From assembly GCA_013399115.1 (NCBI GenBank), contig VXAA01005254.1:94483-158482 (forward strand): a stretch of 64,000 bases of DNA, in the 5' to 3' direction. The notes beneath the pieces were generated by a model. That model was not told where the DNA came from. It saw nothing but the letters and a program-made list of their open reading frames with translations, and made no database searches. The stretch is from Anseranas semipalmata. Lineage: Eukaryota; Chordata; Aves; Anseriformes; Anseranatidae. Shown here in pieces: positions 1 through 13,097 of this stretch (its first letter is position 1; each line of letters opens with the position of its first letter). Position numbers and translations under genes: made by a program.

Positions 1-3000
1 TTTTTTTTTTTTTTTTTTTAAGGTTGAACTATCATAGGAAAGTAATGCACAACTGTCATGGACTGAAGAAAAAAGATAGGTAATTGTAATAAAACATTAT
101 TTTTAAGAGTATCTATAAGATGGAGGACAAAGTGAGAGCAGAAAAAATATCATTATGGGTCAATCTGCTTCCTTGACTAAGGATTTTGTCAGAAAAAGAA
201 TCATCAGATTCTTTCATTTCTTTCATCAGATTAATTGCATTTCAAAGATTGAATCTTTTTAATAACCATGAACATGTGAAACCTTTTTCCACTTTCTCTG
301 GTGATCTTTGCTGCTCCTGAATACTTTTGGACATGTCCTTGCCTCTCAGACATCTTCTCTTTTCTTAATGGCAGTCAGGTAGCTATCTTCCTCCTGTCCT
401 GACATTACCCTTTTCTTCCACAGTATTACCAAACATTTAATATTTGATATACTGATATTTAATATACTGATTTGTTTTCATCTGTATGATAAAGAACATT
501 TAGAAAGAGCAATAATAAAAACAGAAGTTGTTTCTAATTTGCCAGTTCGTGCTTTCAATTAATAATGTTTGTTATGTATAAGCAAAGAACAAAGAAACTG
601 AAAATTAAGGCTTTTGTAGCATCAGGGATTATACACTAATTGGTTTGTCTCCTAGTATCCTATTAGTTAATCAGAATGTTTACGCTCACTCTGCTTATGC
701 TGTGTGTGTGTTTTGTTTTTTAAATAAAGTTTCCACTAAACAGGGAGAAAATAGAAATTCTCTCTTTAAAAAGATCTTGCTACTATTCTAGAGAGACTGG
801 ATTGAGTTCTATGTTGCAAGGTCAAAACTACAGTAGAAAGAATCATCCTCATTATAAAGTGATATCTTTGTGCTATAAAATTGTTAAATTCGGAAAATAA
901 ATGTTAATGTAGTATTTAGATAGTGAAATATCTTTTACTTTTTAACTGTCACATACTATATTTTTAAGTAGCAAACAGTATACTACATTTGAACAGAAAT
1001 TACACACAAATTTGTTATAAGCACAGAAAGTGGGATTGAAACATGTTTTATGTACAGGAAAAGTATCCAAATTCATGATGAAAAAAAAATCAGTAGATTT
1101 TTTTATTTGTGTTTGTTTGATTTTGGAATCTGAAAAGTATGTTGCTTATGATTTTTCAATTAATATGGTACAAAATAAATTTATTTGCTAGGTTTAATGA
1201 ATAACTTCAGTAACTGCCTGAGATAACCGTAACATACTTTTGACATATAATGTGACAGACATAGTAGTGTATGCATTTGCAATGGACAAAAACTCAATTT
1301 TTGCCTCCAGTTAAATTTATTTTTGCGGGGGCAGAAGCATCTGAAAACATGATTTGGTCATTCTAAGAGTGGAGTAAAACTACAAGTCAATTTTGAACAG
1401 TAGCAATAACAGGTAAGGTATTCGTTAATCTTTTAAGAAAATATCTGCAAAATCATATAGCCCACCCCACCAGTGTAGCTGTTCACTTCCTACAACTCTT
1501 GCAATTAGGCTGTCCCTGCTCCCTTTCAATCACTTAGTTTCTTGACACTGCAAGATACTATGGTCCAGCATCTAAAATGTTTTTTAGTTATAAGTAGAAT
1601 TTTAGTTATAAGTACATAAAGTAGTCTTCAAAAATAATAATAAAAATCTAAGCTTACCTCAGTACCCTTACTACTATTTGAAATGCAGAACTGCTCTTTA
1701 TAATTGCTAGCAATTATTTCAGATAATTCAATTTGTGAAAATGAATATAATTTTCTCTCTGGCTTTGAAATTCTTTCTCACTGTGTCTTTCTTACAAGAT
1801 TGTTCATTTCTGTATCTGAGGGACTTCACAAACTGTTGTCACAAACATAATTTTAATTACTTTAACAACATAAGAACGAGATCAATACAGCACAGCAGGC
1901 AGAAATGCTATCTAACCTTTGAGTTCATCTTGACAACTGTTAATGTCAGCATGCAGCAAGAGAAGAACCAAGCTTTGATGCTTTTATTCACACTTAGCAA
2001 ACACCGGGAGAGTCTTAACGAAGGTAGATGATGCATGCCCTCTCACATGAGTCTGAATGCACTCCATGTTGCCTCACTTTCATAAGCAAACCACAATGGC
2101 TTGCCACGTACTTAATGGTGATATTTCCTAGAAATTCACAAGTCAAAGAATCACAGTCATCAGCAACAACAGCATGACAGACCACAGACACCACCCTGCT
2201 GAAAAGATTAATCCCGCTGCTTATGGCAATATTTAACTTTTGTGAAACCAAAAGTCACTTCCAAGCCCTCCAGTTCAGGTGCACGTGCCACAGTTGTCAC
2301 CTGGGGGTGACTCAGTCCCTGCCCGGGAAGGAAATCCAGGTGAGAAGCCCTGAAGGAAGCCACAGGGTATGGCACACTCTCTTCTCCATGGCTGGGTACC
2401 ACACTACAAAAACACTGAAAAGTTTCCTTGCACGCAGTCTTGCAGCTAAGCTAAGAGTTGGGAAGGAGGGAAAGGATATATGAATGGGCAGCACTTTGAC
2501 AACAAAGGATTAGCCTTCTGAACTGAGACAAAGTGCAAAGAAAAGATAGCACTACTTCTTCTCTATGAAGCACAGGGATACAATGTTTAGTAAAGATTGG
2601 ACAGAAAAACATCATTACTGACCAACATTACACATTACCTCAACATTAGGGAAGCACCCAACTCCCATGTCTATTTCCAATGCTTAGTGGAAAACTAGCA
2701 CAATAAAACTCTTACTTGTAAATGATCATTTTGTTAAGTACTAATTGCTAAAACAAAACAATAATAATTAAAAAAGGGTAAAACTATAGTAATTTTGTCC
2801 CTTTAACAAAATTAAGATAACTCATAGATCTTGTTGCTGCATGTACTTATTTCTAGTCATCTTTCCATTGCTCAAGGAATTTCCCATATCAAAACTAGGC
2901 CATGCACTGTTACAACTGCTTACAACAGTAGACATGTCAATGTATTTCTGCAAAATTCACATTAATAATGCAAAACAAAACAGCATAGTTTCTAAAAGTC

Positions 3001-4626
3001 TTTTGCAAAGCAAAAGGACTCACACTGAATCATTGCAACTACATTCAATATTTCTGAAACAAATTATTTTTACTGATTATGTTTTCTTAAAATTAATGAC
3101 TAAAATATTTACAGGAGAGAAAGAAAGACGTGTACACTTTCTAGCTGAAAGTTGAAACTGATTTTGATCAGCTTCTAGGATTTCTCAAGCTCAGAGAGGA
3201 TCCTTGCCAGCCTGACAACCTTTATGTTGAAGTCCTCGAGGTGTGCTAATGGGCTGCTGTGCACATTCTCAACTACCTCTCAGATGAGAGGAAGTGTTTT
3301 ATTTTCTTACAGATATTTAGCAGAAGAATTTCCTCCTGTCATCGGTTAGGGTATATTTGAATGACAGAAGTGGCAAAAAGAACTTTTATTTGCTTAATAC
3401 TTTTTTCTAGTCATTTAGTTTTTACTTCATGTCACCTGCAACCGAAGACGGGGCGTGATCATCATTCCAGGAAGAAGGGAAAGAAAAAAGCCTTTGTAGG
3501 GTCATTTTGTAAATAACCGAATGGGAACCCAGAGCTTTCAAATTGTTTGTATTCATAAAATTTACCACATCACCTTTATTAGAGCTTAAAAATTTGCTTC
3601 TGCTGCCAAACACTTTCTGTCCTTTTGTGGCACTACAGCAATCTGTGCTGTGTTAGGCTCCTGTTTTAGCAGGGTCAACTCCCAGATTCACTTCAAACAG
3701 AATTTGTTCACTATCTAGTCTCAATGATTCCAGGTTTTAGTATATATTTTACTGGTATCACATCTGTATTACTCAGAGAGAGTCAGATATGAAGTCATTG
3801 CTGCTACTCTTGTAATGCAGAAATATCTGTTTTTACTCTTGCCCAATGCATGTCTAAAATCTTATACAGCTAATAGTCAGAAAAGTTAATTGTCTACTTA
3901 TTTCTCAAAATCTTGGATTGTTAGTGAGGAAATACATCTTGCAGTCACATAGGTCTCCATGTCCTCAGAGTTCTCACTTATAAAAATGGTGTGCCTAATT
4001 ATCTATCACCTTCAGCATCTGGCTGTAATGAGGATCAAATACTTTACTGAGTGATCTCTAAGTACCATTAGTTTCCTGATTAACATGACTTAGCTTCTCC
4101 TTAACGCTAAAAGGTGGTCATTTGATGATTCAGTTAAATAATACAAAATCCATTCAAAGAGGTATTTAGGTTTGCTGGCCAGCATTTACATTCTTTGTTA
4201 GACTGGAGTCTCAGTGCACAGTTTGACAGCTTCGTCCCCACTGCATCTAGCTGTACAAGCCCTAGGTTAATCATTAAATAGCCAATGTAAATGCAAAGAA
4301 GCATATGCCCAGTGGCTTCATGACAGCAACTAGGATAGACATAAGCTACTTTAAAAATATCCACTGGAATGAGAGCTATTTGTCTTCTGCATTTCATCTA
4401 CTTTTTTTCCTTTCAGGCAATTTTTTGAAAGATGCTATAAGCTCAAGTGGCCTATTGAAAGGTTCTAAATTGCCTTAAGTGGGAAAATTTATCAGGCTCA
4501 TGATTGACAGATAGTAACAAGTCTCAAAGGATTTATTGAGCATGAGAGACCTTGGTCTCCAACAGCTTGTTATATCTATCATGTCAAGGCTACAGGCTGC
4601 AAAGCAGGAAAATCTTTGAAGCTTTC
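1..4626. other. Non-coding AT-rich DNA
   Basis: No exon, RNA gene or recognisable transposon is visible. The stretch opens with 19 T, which could be the reversed tail of an element lying outside the window. A 14-bp direct repeat occurs at 1583-1596 and 1601-1614. All open frames are short, unlike any protein I know, and expected by chance. Around 2150-2500 base composition is a little more balanced, but I see no family signal. Confidence 0.7.
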
Positions 4627-4645
4627 AAAAAAAAAAAAAAAAAAA
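4627..4645 (+). repeat. Poly(A) run, 19 A
   Basis: Nineteen uninterrupted A follow non-repetitive sequence ending in gaagctttc. I see no retroelement body or processed transcript immediately upstream, so this may be a simple homopolymer or the tail of an insertion too decayed to recognise. Confidence 0.8.
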
Positions 4646-7320
4646 GAGGTCCTGAATTAGAGCATTGAATGAGACTGGGCAACAATGCAAAACAATGGTG
4701 AAAGAAGGACACGGTCCACAAAAAGAACTTCTGCACATCGTGCAGTGCTCATTGCTGCAGTGTCCAGCTTTCAGACACTTTGTCTTTGCAGATGAATTTG
4801 TAGATAGCCTTTAGGTGATGAAGAGCCCTCTAAAAATTATCACAGGAGGGGAGCCATGGAAACTACCTAATTTTAAGTATAAAAGAAGAGTGTAAGAGAA
4901 GAGGGTGTGTCCCTTTGGCCCTTTCCAGGCCTGGAGGTAACTGAGGATTCACACACCTGAACTCCCTCCCAGATCAGGACACCTAAGTCATTTCTTCAAA
5001 AAGTGAGCCATGTCTTTCATTCAAAGCAGTGTTCTCCTTTACTCAATTGCTTGTACTCATCCCGTGCATGTGAGAGCTTCCGTTCTCTACTGATCTCATG
5101 GAGACATGATCAAACATTTCCAGTCTCCCAGCAGTATGCACTAATTTCAGGGTATGAGGAACACCTGTTTGTTGACTCATTGAAACTATTTCTTTCCTCA
5201 TGGTAAAGAAAAAAATGAATGCTGGTCCTCCACAATATGTGCAGAAGGACCTCATCAATAAGCTAATGAGTGAAAGAGGATGTAAGGATTACTGGGGGAA
5301 ATCTAATACACTGTGGGTGGACCTCTCACCTACCTTCAGCTTTGTGAAAGTAATATTGCTATTTTAAAATAAAAAATTATTAGTATGACAAACTTCACTT
5401 TACCAACAATACAGTGTTCTTCAAGCCTCGCTAAATCCTGTGAGCATGAAAGATTTTATTCTTTTTCCTTTAGACTTCTGTCAGCAAATGGAAATATCAG
5501 ACAGTGGACATGAGCATGTGAATCATCTTTTCCATCTCTTCTTCTATGCTATCAAAGGTACATCTTTATAAGTTTGATGCACTCCCACTCTGCAATTTTC
5601 AAGAGGCCACAAACAAGAGATAGGAGGTGGCCATCAACTGCCTGCATCTGCAGCAAATGAATCTCAGCCAATATCTGAGTACAAAACCCATTAGCTCTCA
5701 GCAAGAAGTAAATTCTAAGTTGCCTAGAGAAGTACAAAGAGGAATTAGCACTATCTACATATTTTCAGGGATCAACCATGTTCTGAAAACTCAAGAGGCA
5801 AAATGCAATCTTGAAACCTAATTAATTATTTTAAATACTTTATCCTCATGATGCCCCAAAAGCACATTCACTTGAAGACAAAGTCAATTAAAATGTGAAT
5901 TTCATTCCTAATATCATATCATACTTCCATCATTCACTGTTGAAATTCAACATACAATATGAAAACCAAACATCATGGAACCAGCACCCAGTACCAAGGA
6001 TGCCACTGTTTTCCTTCTTTTTCCTAGCTCTCTCTAGCTGAGTAGCAGAGCAATTGTTTGTCCATGAATGATGAAAATATATAAAAAAAAAGTTCTATTT
6101 TCAGTTTAAGTGAAAGAGAAAAAATTCCTGCAGATTTTAATTTTTGCTCTCTGTGCTGCTACCAAAGCATAAATATACAGGCAGAAAATCTTAATTATGT
6201 ATGACTGTTTCAATTCTTTTCAAGGTCTTTGTTGCTTACAAGGCAGTGATTTCTGTTGAAAAGCCAGTGACTGAACTAGAAGCTGCAGGCCATGTAAATT
6301 GCTTATCTATTGATTAGTCAGTAGAAAGTTCACAATCACAAAGAATGAATCGGTTTTGTATGGAGGCACCTTGAGTTTAACAATAAATGTCAAGTGTAAT
6401 TTGGGATTAAAAACAGAGAAGTGAGTGACTGCCTTTAGACAGAATCTGACAGCTCAAATATGTTTATCAAACTGGAGGGAGCCTAATAATATCCTATTCA
6501 GGCAAATGTGACATTATCCAGCACAGAAACATGCTAGAAATGGTTCTCCTTTCTACAGGAATATATTTTCAGTACCTCACTGAGAGTCACAGGCAAATAA
6601 TGTGGCAAACTATTTCTTCCTTCAGATTTCTTCATTTATTCTTTTTTTATGTACAAAATTCTGTTCCGTGCATGATATGATGAAATGGCTCCTATTTTTC
6701 AATTGAAATATCTGGAATATTACAGCACTTCTTTTTATACAGATACACAGTTATTCTGTGAAACTACTACAGTCAAAAGTTAAGGTATCCATGTGTATTC
6801 ATGTCAGATCATCGTCTTTCTTACACAGACGTCACTTCTCTCATGCTATAAGTATTTCCAGTTTAATTGCTGATCAAAATAATGATGCTGCTAATTGTTT
6901 TCACGCTGTACCTACTCTTTACCTCCTGCCACGTAGTATTAATTCCTGGGCCTTTCCCGTTGCCTCTGTAGTAATATATAAATGTTGCATTTTATTGATA
7001 AGTACTATGCCACCACACGTGGTATTCCTATGCTGGCTCTGTTCCACAAATCATGCAGAGCTGTAAAATGTGCCTTATCAGCTCTTGGGAAGCTGAGTTA
7101 AAACAACTGACATGTTTTTAGCTTGGGAGGCTGTGACAGCTACAAGGCTGAGAAACACCACAAGTAACTCAATACAGTAGATAGTGTTACATGTTTAGGT
7201 ATGTCACTGTATACCATTCCATTAAAAAAAATTTAAAAAAAAAAATCACTGAAAATCTAGATGAGCACACCTTTTATTTAACCTTAGGCAAAGGTTAAAC
7301 AAAGCATTGATCTCCTCCAA
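4646..7320. other. Non-coding unique DNA
   Basis: No coding or RNA gene is seen. Part of it (about 6230-6590) is dense in homeodomain-like AT cores such as ctattgattag and tttatcaaac and lacks simple repeats. That is the texture of conserved non-coding sequence, but texture alone is weak evidence. Confidence 0.6.
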
Positions 7321-7342
7321 TAAAATAAATAAATAAATAAAA
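7321..7342 (+). repeat. (AAAT)n microsatellite
   Basis: About five tandem AAAT units are read directly from the sequence. It stands alone, with no element body attached. Confidence 0.85.
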
Positions 7343-10300
7343 CACTGCTTATGGCAGTTACTTGGCTGAAAATAATGGCTGTTGCATGGTTGTGCTAATA
7401 AAGTTAGCAACAAATGCTTGGGTTGTGGAAGATACTATACAAATATAAAGCATCATTGTCAATGCTGCCTAGAAATTTTCATGCTATTACATTCACTAGT
7501 AACAAATTATTAATTTCATATCTGTTCAGTCAGGATTTATCCCCCTCCACTATGAACTGTGGGACAACAAATTGAAAATTCCTATTTATCAGCCTGATAT
7601 GAATCAAGACAGCTCTTGCTTCCACAACAGTGACTCTTGCCACAAGTCATTTTCAGGTCCCTTGCAGTTCTTTGCTATTTGCCCTAGCAACAAATCACCT
7701 CCCCCTCTCCTTTACCAGCTGCTGCAGGGACGGTCCATTCTCTTACTACAAGTAGTGGCCTTGCTTCTCCTGGTGGAAATGGTAGACCTCTCATCATCCG
7801 GTGAGACTCATTCTCCCACTCGGATTGTGTGCTGGTCAGAGGTGTGCTAAAATTACAGGCCCTTTTACCCCGTCTGTTGACACCTCTGGTAATGATCACT
7901 AACAGGCACTAAAAAATATGTTTTAAAGAAGGAAGCTTTTCATTGAGAGAGTAATTACAGGGTGAGTAGTAAGTAACAAACCCATTGTTATGGGGCTATT
8001 TCAGGTCAGAGACAAAATGACTTTACAATCTCTAAAACCTGCTACCAAAGCAGCTACCTAACACCAGCAACATCTCTGTGACTTCTGCTGCATTGCTTCA
8101 CAGCCACAAGAGCAATGGGGAGCAACTGGAACTAAGGCCTCATCCTGCTCCATGGCCAGCACCACCCAGTGCCTTATGGAGCCAGGCCCCTTGCTTATCT
8201 GGTGCTCAGAGGCCTTGGATTCCAGCATCTGTGAATTCAGTTTGGAACGCGGTAAGGACCCCTAATCCACTCAAAGTCAGAACAGCTGTGACCACTATTC
8301 TACCACTCCTAAGATTGGCCTTTTTAATACAGACAGATGAAATAAAGTTTGCCTTAAAAGCAAGTGTGTTACGGAGCACAGTTCAGATTTCAAGCACTAT
8401 GACTCCCCATCTCACACCTTCCTTGCCTGATCATGCTCTCTTACTTTTTTCTGATCTTGAGGCAGAAGGCAGAGATTACATTAGCCCCAGTAGAAGAAAC
8501 TGAACCCATGGAGGAGTCTGGAAACAAGACTTGTGCACGCTCAAATCACTGACTACCAGCAGGCAGGTGATGCATAAGAAGCAACATGGATTTAGATCAA
8601 GTAGAAAGGCAATACAGCAGCAAGGACAAGTATAATACAGAAATTTTTGATGCTGTTATTGATCACCATCACCATTCTTCCTTCCTTGCTTTTGTTCCAA
8701 TCCAAATAAATTCTAGTAATTTCAAGCGTACTTACTTGATTTGTCTCTGGATTTTATTTTCTCCCATTCAGATGGGTTTATTATGTAATAACTCCACAAT
8801 CAGTGCTAGGCAGGAAATAATGATTCATTTAATTATTTGTTTGCTTTTGATATAATAGCATTCTAGAATTTGTTTTGGAAAACCACATTTCTCAACAGTC
8901 TTTGCAGTTATTTTAAGTTTGTAAGCCAGCATGTGCCCAACGGGCTGGACTAATAAAACCTGAACAAAAGCTTGGAAATAATGAATAAACATTTCCATTG
9001 AATAAATGTGAAACAAAATGGGCACATCTTTGTTCTTTTTTCCCTTTTGAAATAGGACAAAGACATTATTTTTCTACATGAAAGGCAAAAAGAGTCCCAA
9101 ATACCTGAGTCTGTACAGAAAGTTTTCCTCTTAAAATTAAAAAGTAGCATGCTGTTCATGTCACCTGGTGACTTCAGTGTTATGGCTGATTTTATAATTG
9201 CATTCTTCCCAGAGCAGCAGCAGAGAAGCAGTGTGTCATCCCTGTGTAATCCAGAACAGCAGCTTCCAGCAGCCTCCTGGTGAAGCTCAGAGAAAGATGG
9301 CAAAGCCTACTGTGTTTTAAGTCGTGACTGAATTGAAGGGGTGAAATAAAGGCCTGTATGGATAACCAAATACATAGCTGACTAACAAAGACATGGAGAA
9401 ACATGTTGTTTACATGAGGACCAGAGGGCTGCCAGTCAGGTAAGACCCCAGCCCTTTGGGTGGCTTTCCAGTGAGAGACCCAACACTGAAAACTAAGTTA
9501 AAGCACAAATCTATGGTAGTCTTAAAGGGTACGAAAGATGGATCCAAAAAGCAGCCTGTCATCACCAACAGAAAACCAAGAAAGGCAGCAAGGGCTGGAT
9601 GCTGAGTATCCCTTGCCCTCATATTACAGACAAGTGATCTCAGTCAGACCACTCTGAAAAAATGCCTTTAATCCGTTTCCCTTTGCAGACAGTGCTTAAC
9701 ATTTCATTCACTCTGGAAGAGTGGGAATGCCCTCCAAGCTCATCTGTTAGTGTTAGAAGATCCTTACTCCGTCTCTGCGGAAGAGGAAGGAGATTTTGAT
9801 CATATAGAGGAAACATTATTCCAAATCTAACTGATAAGAAAAACTCGTGCAAGTTTTTACAGCCAAATAAAACAGATTTTTTCTTATAAAATAGCATAGA
9901 TGATGACAACTATAACAATTTGAAAGTGGATAAAAATCAGTGGATTTACAAGATTATGTCGGAGAAAGGGTAGTGAAAAAAGTAATTTTGCTTGGCAAAA
10001 TCTGGCATAAATTTTTGGTCAGGTGTTAACAGTGTATTTTAGAAACATAAGTAAATCTGAGATAACTTAAAGTAGCTACTTAATTTTGACTAAGTCAGAA
10101 CTATGTTCATAACATTTTTTTCAGTACAAGAGACCATTATTTTAAAAACACTAATTGTTTTTCATTACGCAAAGATAATGGTCTTCAGTACATGGAAAAG
10201 CTCATGTACCACTTGTAAAATTCACATCAGAAAATGTTTCATACAAGAATCATATAATTGGTAATTAAAAGTAATAAAATAAGAGGGTGAAATCATAAGA

Positions 10301-13068
10301 GAATGAAATCATTCTGCTCTCACCTAAGCAGGAATATAAATGTGTATGGAAGAAATGCATCACCGGGGACAATCTACCATATCAGTCTGGGAGTCGATTC
10401 TGACAAGACCTTGTACAGTTTAGTAATTTGTGAAAATGAGATTTTTTTTTTCCTGTTCCTACTTGAAAATCAGTGTGGACATTTACTGGTTAAAGTGCAC
10501 TTCTTGAAGTACTGGAAAGAGAGGATCGTATCCTTCATGTCGTAAAGCAAACAGTTTTACCTTTGGCTTCAATAGGAGCTGAGATCTCCATAATTGTTTT
10601 TTATTTTCTTCAGTTAGCATTATCCCTTTTGTAAGTAAATACATCTTGCCACCTAACATCTTGGGAAGAATCTGTTTAGATGTATGACTCTCTAAGGTGA
10701 TAATAAAACAAGGTTTGGAGGGGAAGTAATATCTTTTATAACACCAGCTAGTATATTTGTAAAAAATAAGGGTCTTACAAGGTCACAAGCCCTCCTTAAG
10801 GTCTTCATCACAATTAAATTCAGGCTGGAGTATGTATTTATTATTATTATGTATTTATTATTTATTGCTTTTTGCATTATATTGCTTTTTAAATGCTACT
10901 TGTCCCAAAGGATTATCCATTAAAATTATTAAAAAAAAAAAAAGCAAAACAACTAAATTTAAAATTTCATAGCCCTTTTACAGCATGAAGTGACTATGAT
11001 ATGAAATAAGATAGAACTTCTCCACAACACTGGATTACCACAAAGTAACATGCTCAAGATACACATACATATAGAACTAAAGGTTTCCTTGTTTCCAATA
11101 GGAAAAAGAGCTATAGTCAACAAAATCTAATCTGAGGAAGTTAGAGGTTCTTCTAGTTACTCTTGGGTAACATGATATGAGAATGATTTAACTTTGACAT
11201 TGAAGACAATTCATCTTTGTTCATTAGACAGAAGGGTGACCTTGTTCTTATGTTTCATTTTGTTAGGACTGAAAGGTATTTTGACTAATGAGAATGAAGT
11301 AAGTTGATTTGGTACTGTAAAATGATATTTATGAGACAAGTTGTTTTGACTTTAAAATAATTCATTTTTAAGAATAAAGCTAATTTTTTCCCCCCATAAA
11401 TATGAATGGCTCCATGCTTAAATCAACAGTATATAATGTCCTCCCTCCATTATGGAGTCATAATGACCATGTACTATAATTTAACAAGTATATAGGTTTG
11501 TTGGTGTGAAAACAAAAAGCAGTTAAGAATGATTTTTAGAGATGTTCCTCAAAGGGACAATTTGATGAACTTCATTCAACTTTTTTCCATCACATGGAGA
11601 TTTTGAACAAATTTACTGCTAGAATTGACTTTGGATCAATCTTATTTGGAGCAATAAGGGAAAGGTTTTTGTTTTTCTCCTGTGCAAACAGGTCCCTACA
11701 AAGGATCTCAGCCAAGCAATACATCTACTATTATTCCAAGCTGCAGAGTTGCTGAATTATCTTAGCTTGCTTTCTGCTAATCTAGGACAAACAGATGACA
11801 GCCGCTAAGAGGCAGAGCCAGGGGAGTTTCTGTTCGAAGTCATAAAGCAGGACTGCTTGAGACAGAAGAGCTTTAGAACCTTCAGAGATATCACTGTTTG
11901 ATGTAACTCTTGTCAGGGGGCTCTCAGAACTGTGGATGAGATGGGGTCAGGCACTCAGTTACACACAGGATAAAATGGAGGCTTATTTGGAAATATAGTG
12001 CAAGTGTTCTCTGTCTCAGATGAAGGAACTTGAAAGGCAGGAGTTGGGAAATGGTGTCTAACCTCTAAACCATGATGTATTTGACGCTATCAAAAGCCAG
12101 CTTTGAGATTTTCTCTCTGTCACTGACCAGAATGGAAAACATACTTCTGGGAAATAATTAATAACAACCATTAACTTTACTTGAAATCCCCCACTTTGCT
12201 ATGGAGGGGTGAATAGTAGACATTCTTGTGCACTAGTGTTGGAGTTTCTTTGGCATGAATCAAATGATGGGAATGAGGAGTCATATAAAGCTTTCAAAAA
12301 AGACACAAGGAATGATATGTATGCACTACTTTCAAAAGCACTCATTATTGCTCCTGTAACTTATTGCAATTCAAAGACATACTTGCAATTAATTTACAGT
12401 GAGGCTTTCTCATGCTCTCTCTTCTCAGAGAAATATTTAAATTATATTCTTGTTCTCATAACTTCCAAGGGCAGGATAACAAGATGTATACCCCAGTTGG
12501 GGAATCTGCTGCTAGTCATTAAAGATCCAACGATTAAAAGGATATTAAATTAAAAATCCTTGTTACAGAGGAATCAATCACTTGTTTTCTTTTTGAAGGT
12601 AGCTTTCTATTCTTTCTCGGTAATAATGAGAAGACTCAGCTTACTTATTCACAATTTTTCAAGTAGAGGATGATTTTATCAGTTTGGTGTACAACGAGGG
12701 AAGTAATACACACTATGTGGCACATCAGTAGAAGGAAAGAACACAATAGAATGCAAGAGGAACTTCTTTAGATGAAAGAATTACAGTTTAAGAACATCTA
12801 GAATATCATATTTGAGTATTCAGATAATATTTCCCCAAAACATGAAGTCCATTCAAAGACGTTTCTCCATTACAAAGTGTCCCTCTTCCCGGTTTGTAGA
12901 GATGAACTTTGTTTCCTTCAAAGAACAAGAGAGCTTTGATAAATTTTCTTTTCAAAATTATATGAAGACTGAAACAGCTGTTTGACCACAGGAAAAATAT
13001 GGTCATTTTCTCTGCTGGACAATCCAAAATTCATAAGACCACAATCCACAAAAAGCTAAAAAAAAAAA
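7343..13068. other. Non-coding unique DNA
   Basis: The longest open frame here is 141 codons on the plus strand at 8078-8503. It has biased, non-domain-like composition and no visible splice framework, so I treat it as chance. There are A/T-rich tracts near 10838-10862 and 10930-10942. No transposon, tRNA-like fold or exon is recognised. Confidence 0.65.
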
Positions 13069-13097
13069 NNNNNNNNNNNNNNNNNNNNNNNNNNNNN
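13069..13097. other. Assembly gap (29 N)
   Basis: Twenty-nine N flanked on both sides by A runs (8 A before, about 9 A after). The missing bases are probably mostly A, because the gap sits inside a homopolymer that the assembly did not cross. Confidence 0.95.

Noticed and set aside
8078..8503. 141-codon plus-strand open frame
   Set aside because: Composition is rich in P, A, S and L with no recognisable motif; no exon signals; probably chance in a stretch of more balanced composition.
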